A stretch of 64,000 nt of DNA, taken from assembly GCA_030765065.1 (NCBI GenBank), contig CM060989.1, forward strand, positions 35,145,501-35,209,500, in the 5' to 3' direction. The notes under the pieces are model-generated. The model made no database searches. It was not told the DNA's origin and saw nothing but the letters and a program-made list of their open reading frames with translations. Below, one piece after another: positions 57,215-64,000 of this stretch. Made by a program: the position numbers and the translations under genes. Position 1 is the stretch's first letter, and every line of letters starts with the position of its first letter. Source of the stretch: Deroplatys truncata. Lineage: Eukaryota; Arthropoda; Insecta; Mantodea; Mantidae.

Positions 57215-58384
57215 CTTGTCAAATTGATTCCAATACTTTTTAAAGTCTTTGAAAGCAAATAAGGACATGCTCTAAACGATCAAAGACTTGACAATGATTT
57301 TATGGGTTTAGCCAATAAAATGCGAGTATTTACAGTGTGTCACGAGATCTGCAACGTGGCAGAAAGCGAAGAGTAAACAAAAATTGCTACCTGGCCAAGG
57401 CACGTCGTACGCAAAATGATTAGGTTATACATAAACTGGTCATGTGCGTATGTCTAGGACTCCATGGATTACCACAAGATAAAGGCATATGAAGAAATAA
57501 TTGCCAGGCAGATTTCTGAAATAAGTACACATTAATGCAATGAAATATAGTGTGGTTAACCTATCATGTTATTTTCATTGTATTCTATAATTGTAATGTG
57601 ATTTCATTCGATATAATATGTGAAAGTGCTACATAATATTAGTAAAGAACAGTATTTCATTGCAAACTGTTATACCATGACGCAAATAGTAAATTGCTTT
57701 GTGCATGATAAATTATTTATTAATATGTTCTGAAGGGTTTCAGTTTGAAAATAGACAACATATTTATGACATTGGCAAGTCTTGTCCAATCTTGTCACAT
57801 ATTGAAAAATGTTTGACAATTTTTCTTGTAAACTCTTGAATTGAAAAAAAAAGTTTGATCGTGTACAAGGGGCTTTAGAGTACATCAGAACAAACCACAT
57901 GGCATGTAGAGCTCTGGGATTATTTTCTACCATGATAATGCTCAGTCACACACTGCTGCAAGCACTCAAAATCTCCAGTAACAGTTCAAGTGAGAAGTTT
58001 TTGATCATCTGTGTACAGCCCTGACTTGACTCTGAAAGACTATCACCTGTTGCCACACATGAAATAATGGCTTGGTTCACGTTGGTTTGAAATGAATGAG
58101 AAGCTCAAGGAGTGTGTCACAGGGTGGCTGCATATCACTGGCAGCAGAATTCTATGCAGAGGGGATTTCAAGCTTTTGATGTGGTATAACAAATGACTGA
58201 ATATAAATGGAAATTATGTTGAAATACAATTTAACAATTTACTTTCCACTTGGTGTAACAAAAGTTCTAGGGGGGCTGTGCACACCACCGAATAAGATCA
58301 TAATGAGTCGCTGAAGTACTATGGATGATACATGAAGTACTCACATGTAATCAGTGTTATAGTGCCAAAAAAAAAAAAAAAAAA

Positions 58385-58776
58385 AAAAATGGAATGCAAC
58401 TGTAAACAGCTCTACATAGGGAAAAAGAAAGCGCAATTTGGAAATTTGAGCTAAAGAACACTTCATGCAATTAAACTATAAACAATAGAAAAATAGGCAG
58501 TGACTGCTCATTTCTAGAATAAAAATGATTTAAATCCCACTACTACACTCTTAAAAAAAATTAAAAAAAAAAACAACAGGAACCAACCAATGGGGAGAAA
58601 GTCTACATTTGGAAAAAGAAAGACAGAATTTTCACTTTTGAAATTCCACCAAAAGACTTTTTCAGAAAGTTCCTGGAACCACTGCAAGAGGGTTACAAAT
58701 TACCTACATCAACAATGAATCAGCAGTCAAACTTAGGTTGAAAATGGAGACAACTGATCTCCGAAACATGTTCCTA
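58385..58776 (+). mobile_element. Penelope-like GIY-YIG remnant
   Basis: The phrases CNCKQLYIGKKKAQFG, then shifted EHFMQLNYKQ and VTAHF, resemble the GIY-YIG end (KQLYIGKTK...). A run of about 25 A's precedes it at 58366-58390. The remnant is decayed and is cut on the right by the TIR element at 58777. Confidence 0.55.
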
Positions 58777-59868
58777 CTGTCCATTCCAAACCAGAGTTCC
58801 CTCTGATGTAAACAGAAGCACGTGCTTCGGCTTGTCACGTACCCAAGAATATACTCTTACGCCAACGTAAGTAGTTCCTTAATACATGTATTGTATTATG
58901 AAATATTAGAGCAGGCAAGGTATAGAACTGCACATTTTATTGCGGTTATCATAAGAACTCATTGTTAAAGGTAATGGATATATACTAGCTGTTAACAGAT
59001 TACAAAATATTATTTTCGTCTGCTTTTGCGCTAACGCCGAGAGCATCTTGCTTGTTAATATCAACCGTAATGCCACTCTCTTACATATACAAGAAATGCA
59101 GCAATGAATTCCCAGAGGTGCTATCTGAGTACCGAATAAACACTTTGCGTAACACAGGATATATGATAAGCAAACAGTCATTCATAATACGCTAACACAC
59201 ATATGCTCAGCTCAGGTCAAATCTTGTGATTTAGTCAGTTGGTATTTGAGCTCACATGGCAGAGGAAGGTGCGTGTAGTGCGAATAAACGGTTCAAACAC
59301 AGAAGCGGGAAACAGTTAAAAAGTGGCTAAAAACAAACAATACTTCATATATTCAACTCACTATAACAAAAATACACGACACATGCATTATGGCATATTA
59401 TGAAACTAATATCGGATTTTACAGGCATTTCAGTGAGAAGTGTAACCAAAGCAAGCAGGCAATATAAACAGACATAATACAACATAGAAGAGGATAAAAT
59501 GTGGGAATTTGTTTTAAGTGCGACAGTGCTGTGGAATTGTGGATAAGCTTTTCATTATTTTGGAGAGTAGTTCTGATTCGATATGGCAGCTGAGTCATCT
59601 TCGGAGGATTCGGATTTGGATGTTGCACTTTTGCCCGAGGATTGTGATCAATGTAAGTAAAATGTACTTATAAAATCGATTGTTACCTCAGGTTGCATTT
59701 TGAACTATGATTCTCACGCAGGGCACCTTTTTATAGATTAAATAGTGTTCAACAAGCACGTGGGAGGGGAACAAACAGCCATTATGGGCGGGGATTGCGA
59801 ACTACTTTCGCGCGGATAATACAAAGAGTTTGTTTTCAGTGAAAGGCACTCTGGTTTGGAATGGACAG
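58777..59868 (+). mobile_element. TA-flanked TIR element with an exon-like start
   Basis: The inverted ends CTGTCCATTCCAAACCAGAG are identical over 20 bp, with TA on both sides (58775-58776, 59869-59870). The 1092-bp element contains an ATG at 59583 starting MAAESSSEDSDLDVALLPED, followed at once by a GTAAGT donor near 59653. This looks like the first exon of the parent element's gene, kept after the rest was lost. I cannot name the superfamily. Confidence 0.75.
59583..59652 (+). CDS. Exon-like start, acidic Ser/Asp-rich peptide
   Basis: ATG GCA GCT GAG leads into an acidic Ser/Asp-rich stretch of 23 residues, ending CDQ before T|GTAAGT. Its position inside a TIR element argues for a transposon gene rather than a host gene. 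No second exon was found in the element. DNA-transposon proteins often begin with such acidic serine-rich stretches, but the match is generic. Confidence 0.4.
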
Positions 59869-60105
59869 TAGTTATTAGTATAAGTGATGTATAAAGGTTA
59901 TGAACTAAAATTCTTCACCAATATTAAATACTCCATTGTCCTTAATCTCCTTCAAAGAAGAAATACTCTTGTTTACCAACAACTCATTCATATCTTTAAA
60001 ACTGAAACACTATACGTCTATATTTTTTTAAAGCTTTGAACCATAAATACCAATAGTATTCTGAAAGGTGCAAACTAGTCAGTTATTAAATCAACTATTC
60101 CTTAC

Positions 60106-60263
60106 ATGCAAAATCTCTGCATTTGGTTTTGAGCAGAAAAGATCACTTGCTGCAGAAAGCATCCAGAGCTGTCCCTTGTCTTCAAATATCCCTTCAGAGC
60201 TGATTTTGTTCCATTTCATGAAAGGCATGAAGTGACGTATTTCAACTTTATTCCATCTGTGAC
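60106..60263 (-). CDS. TECPR2: TECPR2 internal exon, most upstream in window
   Basis: Fifty-two codons: HRWNKVEIRHFMPFMKWNKI, SSEGIFEDKGQLWMLSAASD and LFCSKPNAEILH. It matches human TYWNHVVPRG...TKWAF...GSFLWLCQSSKDLC. The acceptor is TGTTCTAG in phase 1; the donor is CAT|GTAAGG in phase 0. The preceding exons, including the WD40 half of the protein, are not found before position 64000. The visible six exons encode 298 residues of the C-terminal propeller. Confidence 0.9.
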
Positions 60264-60552
60264 CTAGAACACAGCATTAACATAGCCTCAGGAAATGGCA
60301 CACTTGACTTAGTTTAATGGATCATTTTGTTACTATTAATAGTGAATAATATATTACAATAATTTCTTCTTAAAAATTCATAGCACTACATAAGAGAGCT
60401 TTTAACAGTTATGTTCTATTACACTATTACCACATTCCTGAAACCTTCTTTAGGAAACATCACAAAAATAAGAGAAAAGCAAGTTTCTCAATACTTACAA
60501 AGAAATTTTTCCTTTCTTTGTAGCTTATAATTTAACTCAACAATTACAATAT

Positions 60553-60690
60553 TGAAAAGGTAGAATCAGACTGCAAAATTCAAGACATTGCCAGGATTTG
60601 AACAACAGATCTTTCAGTTTCCGTCCAGTTACTCTAACCAATGAGCTACCATGGCAACACAACATTAAATCCCCAACTGACCGTCATTTT
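60553..60690 (-). mobile_element. SINE-B, copy inverted
   Basis: The tRNA-like head reads on the minus strand with box A TAGCTCATTGG and a worn box B. The 5' leader GGGGATTTAATGTTGTG matches that at 55228-55245, and the tail ends in the complement of TACCTTTTC. It lies in a TECPR2 intron. Confidence 0.75.
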
Positions 60691-61737
60691 TCCAGTAAAC
60701 CACAAGCAGCTCATAAATTAATTTTGATATGACATATCCCAATGGAGACTTACAATGTCGTAAGTACTTTAACCGTTAAATATGCCGCTTTACACATATG
60801 TAAAGTGCATATTAAGAATTTATTTTTAATTTTTTGTTTGTTTGTTTTGTTATTTTTATTTTATGCTGGCCTTTAACAATAAAATGCAAGTATTTGTAGC
60901 TATTTTATATCATAAATGTATTTATAAACTTCAATACTATTGTAGTGCTTTTTTATTTGTACAAGAAGCAAAATCTATGCAACTGCAGTCAAACTTAGCC
61001 CCATTATCATCCATGTGTTCCATCACACCGATTATTTTACATGGGCCCTCCCCAGCCTTTACCATAGGCACATTTGACTGTAGTCGCTGGAATTCGAACT
61101 CACCACATTTGACTTTGAATGGATGGCTAGTTCATTTTGTCTTACCGTAACGATCATGGCTATTCAAATCATTTACATTAAGGTGTCTGTGATAGGGATA
61201 TAAAAACCGGTTTAGGGATTAGAGTAAGAGCGCCATAAGTAGCAAAATAATTTGTGCAATTAAGGGTTATGTTCTGGGCTTCATAGTTTAACCAACTATT
61301 AGGTCAACCAATATTATTAATATTAGCTGTAATGAAAATTTCAAACACTGAAAATCAAATGAGGCATCAAAGTTCATACAAGTACCTCTCGGGCATGAGC
61401 ATACTTAATAAGAAAATAGAACAAATTATATTATTGCATCTGTTAATAATAAGCTTTTCCAAATCACTGCCTCTTTTATTGCATGAAACTAGCGCATATC
61501 TTTCACCTTTCAAAATTAGCACCCATCAAGTTGTTATGAATATTAACGGATCATTAAGCTTCACTGCACCATGAGACATGATATGCTGAATGAATGCTGT
61601 GTAGTAGCATTTCAAAATGACAAATGAATAAAATATTGCTATATAGCAATGTTGTAATTAATATACCGCACAATGAAAGATATTTTTTCAATCAAGATCA
61701 ACATTTGGCATAAAAATGTATATGATTACCATTGACA
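60691..61737. other. TECPR2 intron, no recognised feature
   Basis: AT-rich sequence. I searched for the exon that should precede 60263 (it must end in phase 1) and did not find it. Confidence 0.4.
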
Positions 61738-62395
61738 ACAGTGGCATAGCCAGGAATTACATGGGGGAGCAAGTTACAGGCAAGATATTTGAAAAACAAT
61801 AATAATATGAAATTTAAAACAAATATTGATTCATCAAAAGTTATAAAACAAAATTCAGTCTCCAACATTGCAGAGTGAATATGCTGAGAACTTCTAGTGT
61901 TATTTTCACTTACCATTGTATGTTAAGTACTGTTAGTCCATTTAGTTTTTCTTCACTATGTGAAGAAACTTCTTTTTGAACTGTTATCTCAGGTAGAGTT
62001 TATAGAAATTTGAAAAGTCTGTGAATATTAGGGAAGAAAATCTGACAACAAGAATGGAGACACTCAATGGCAATTGAAGGGAGGCTTGCAAGTGTAACTG
62101 GTTTCCATTTTGTTTTCCATATTTCAAACTTGGTTTTGAAAACAGATACTGACTTAGTGCCCGATTCATTCTTATAAAACAACTGTTTCCCCCCCCCCCT
62201 TAACCCCCAACACAAAACTTTGCAAAAAACATTTGAAGCATGTGAATTCCATTTCTATTTACAAGAGCATTGTAAAAGCCCTCAGCCTGACAAAGAAAGC
62301 ACAAGATTTAAGAGAAACGTTATTTTTATTTTTCAACAATCACCTTGTAACTGAGTACATTTAATCCAATTAAGGATCTGTCTCACAAGGGGCCA
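61738..62395. other. Possible hAT end and unassigned sequence
   Basis: CAGTGGCATAGCCAGGAATT at 61738 resembles a hAT-type terminus (CAGTGGCGTAGCCAGG). A C-run near 62190 recalls the G/C stretch found in such elements, but no second terminus is seen, so the call is weak. Confidence 0.3.
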
Positions 62396-62837
62396 TTGTC
62401 ACAGATAGAGCTGCAGTTTTTTATAGTGAAAATACACAAAAGTATCCTTCCTGTCTTGGCTTTCTCTCCCATTGGGTCCCTATCCACTGGGAAAAAATAT
62501 AAAGTTTTAAGTTGTAAGGGCTACCTGTTTGATACTAAGGCAGACACTACAGTATGCAAGGTTGCCACAAGGGAAATGAAGTTCGTATTTCTCAAGAATA
62601 AGAATACTGAACTTGGAACTGACAAGTAAGGAACATGAATTAAAAACATAATATTATACATGTTTGAACACTTTTCATATGAGAATGTAGGCATTATTTG
62701 AATATAAGAGACTTTATTTCAAATACTTTTCATACAGGTTCAAACTTTAAAAACAAATATGGTTTCTATGAAGCAAAAATCTAGACACATCTTTATTATA
62801 ATCATTATAAAGAAATAATTGAATTGATGTAAACATA

Positions 62838-63410
62838 CAGAGAGAGCCAAAAAATTACGAACCGGCTGCACAGTGTTTTTTCTGCGTCCTTGGCGCTCGT
62901 TGCCATCTGCTGCTATCATAGAAAGGCGCGGATGAAACCATACAACATTTTTAAAACTACTTTTAAAAGCTTTACTTACCAACTTTATGAAAGGAGATGC
63001 TGAAACAGGCCACCGTCGTTGTCCATACATTTTTGGCACCTCTTTAGGAAGCTATCCATCACTCACCGTAGTTCACATTGAGAAATGCTGGTAATTTCCT
63101 GGCAGATATTTTGTTTTAATTCTTCCAGGGTGTGTGGGTTTGTCTAGTATACTTTGTTTTAAGTTACCCCAGATATAGAAATAGCAGGGGGTTAGGTCGG
63201 GGGACCGAGGGGGCCACAAATCTCTACTAATAATTCTGTCCTCAACCACACTTTCATAAAGTTGTTAAGTAAAGCCTTTAAAAGTAGTTTTAAAAATGTT
63301 GTATGGTTTCAGCCGCACCTTTCTATGATAGTGACAGACAGAAACGAGTGCCAAGGACGTGGACAGGAAAAACACTGCACAGCCGGTTCGCAGTCTCTTA
63401 GCTCTCCCTG
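62838..63410. mobile_element. Foldback derivative of transposon T4
   Basis: Both ends are copies of the 3' end of T4. Each starts CAGAGAGAGCC or CAGGGAGAGCT and includes ACGAACCGGCTG or GCGAACCGGCTG, and the arms are about 165 bp (62838-63000 and 63245-63410). TA flanks both sides. The middle holds an inverted piece of the transposase 3' region (compare 10020-10270). Such a structure is non-autonomous. Confidence 0.85.
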
Positions 63411-63412
63411 TA

Positions 63413-64000
63413 GATACACATTCAGACATTCCAGCACTTGAATCATTCATAATTAATACATTTATTCCCCAATTAATGTTTAGGGAGAATTAACACACAC
63501 TGCATGGAGACAGAACTAATGACAAGAAACTACTGTGTTCCTTCATCAATTTAGAACGCAACTGCGAATGGGATAATAAACTTTGCCTTGCACTGAGGCT
63601 ATAAATATCTGCATGTAAGACTGCTCTAAAGATAACTTACAACTAAGATTTAATGTAGCAAAGAGAAAATCGGCTGCAGTTGCTTTTTACTTTTTTCCCA
63701 GTGATAGGTGCCTCCAAGAAAAAATTGAAGAGGGAAAAATTGCACATTTTTATACATTCTCTCACTTAATACTTTTAAACATTGATATATGCAAGAAATT
63801 AGATTTATCAGTGAATCATTCTAATTTGTGAATAATGTTTGTCTTATCAAGCTTGTCTAAGAGAAAGAAGGCTGAAACATGGATATTTTTATTTTCAATC
63901 TACTTTTACCGAGAAAAACAATTTCAGTTCGATCTGTCAGCTTCAACCTCATCATTTAACATGAATCTTCAAGCTATTTCTTCAGATCCGGGAACAACAA
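63413..64000. other. TECPR2 intron up to the window edge
   Basis: AT-rich sequence with no recognised gene, exon or repeat. Confidence 0.4.

Larger units (their letters stand above)
55860..57874. mobile_element. PIF/Harbinger-like element H2, containing an LTR
   Basis: The ends AGCTACTTGTACACGATCAAA and AGCCCCTTGTACACGATCAAA lie between two TTA copies (55857-55859, 57875-57877). It is inserted in mariner M6. Most of its 2015 bp is a later LTR-2 insertion, and no Harbinger gene remains. The superfamily is inferred from the 3-bp TTA target. Confidence 0.75.
54424..58260 (+). mobile_element. mariner M6, twice interrupted
   Basis: It begins after a TA with TGAGGGAAATTTATAAAGTAAG. Plus-strand remnants in order: KKTKAAAIHREIIAVYGNTV near 54650, ISELHEHFLQIRTVVYDVV, LDYRKFCVR, SALTFLQFYESEGESFLNQI near 55590, then after a long insertion HHDN-like sequence near 57940 and AAEFYAEGISSF near 58150. 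These are blocks of a mariner transposase. SINE-B with unknown flanking sequence (about 54825-55416) and the Harbinger-like element (55860-57874) split it. The right TIR is not clear. Confidence 0.75.

Noticed and set aside
59583-59652. First exon of a host gene nested in TECPR2
   Set aside because: It lies within perfect TIRs and TA duplications, so a transposon origin is simpler; no second exon is visible.
62396-62629. A 77-codon plus-strand frame (KKYKVLSCKGYLF region)
   Set aside because: It looks faintly protein-like but matches no family I recognise and has no repeat copy or splice sites to support it.

Overview
The window is AT-rich nuclear DNA of an animal, most likely a hexapod with a large genome. 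It carries spliced genes with multi-kilobase introns and a dense mix of mariner, pogo, hAT, Merlin, Harbinger-like, LINE, Penelope, SINE and LTR remnants. Two host genes are supported, both on the minus strand, and neither is complete here. CIAPIN1 (anamorsin, a cytosolic iron-sulfur cluster assembly factor) has four exons between 248 and 15884; its last coding exon or exons lie left of position 1. TECPR2 (an autophagy-related tectonin-repeat protein) is represented by its C-terminal part: six exons between 24676 and 60263, plus one candidate extra exon at 43269-43367. Its 5' part lies right of position 64000. The exon boundaries were read from splice sites, and all phases agree.

Layout from left to right. 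1-16 kb is CIAPIN1, with introns filled by a mariner holding a nearly open LINE (701-5044), a truncated mariner (7162-7652), a DUF4817-type DNA transposon split by a solo LTR (8040-10422), and a Merlin transposon split by a second LTR copy and a microsatellite (about 11640-13640). 16-24.6 kb is the intergenic region: a BED/hAT-type element containing an IS630-like DDE transposase, a Jockey LINE, a hAT transposase remnant, SINEs and an LTR of a second family. 24.7-60.3 kb is TECPR2, whose introns hold a mariner, LINEs, two copies of one TIR element that keep only the first part of their transposase, two Harbinger-like elements, two pogo-like elements, Penelope endonuclease fragments, MITEs and three tRNA-derived SINE families. 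60.3-64 kb is the next TECPR2 intron, with a foldback element near the right end.

The two genes do not form an operon or a visible functional pair; they are neighbours transcribed in the same direction. The rest is a record of nested insertions, many dated relative to each other by intact target-site duplications. I found no convincing new biological system. The observations most worth checking are the phase-matched candidate exon in TECPR2, the conserved LC3-interacting motif at its C-terminus, a perfect 107-bp palindrome made from a Penelope endonuclease, a TIR element that keeps an open DNA-binding domain without a catalytic domain, and a foldback transposon.
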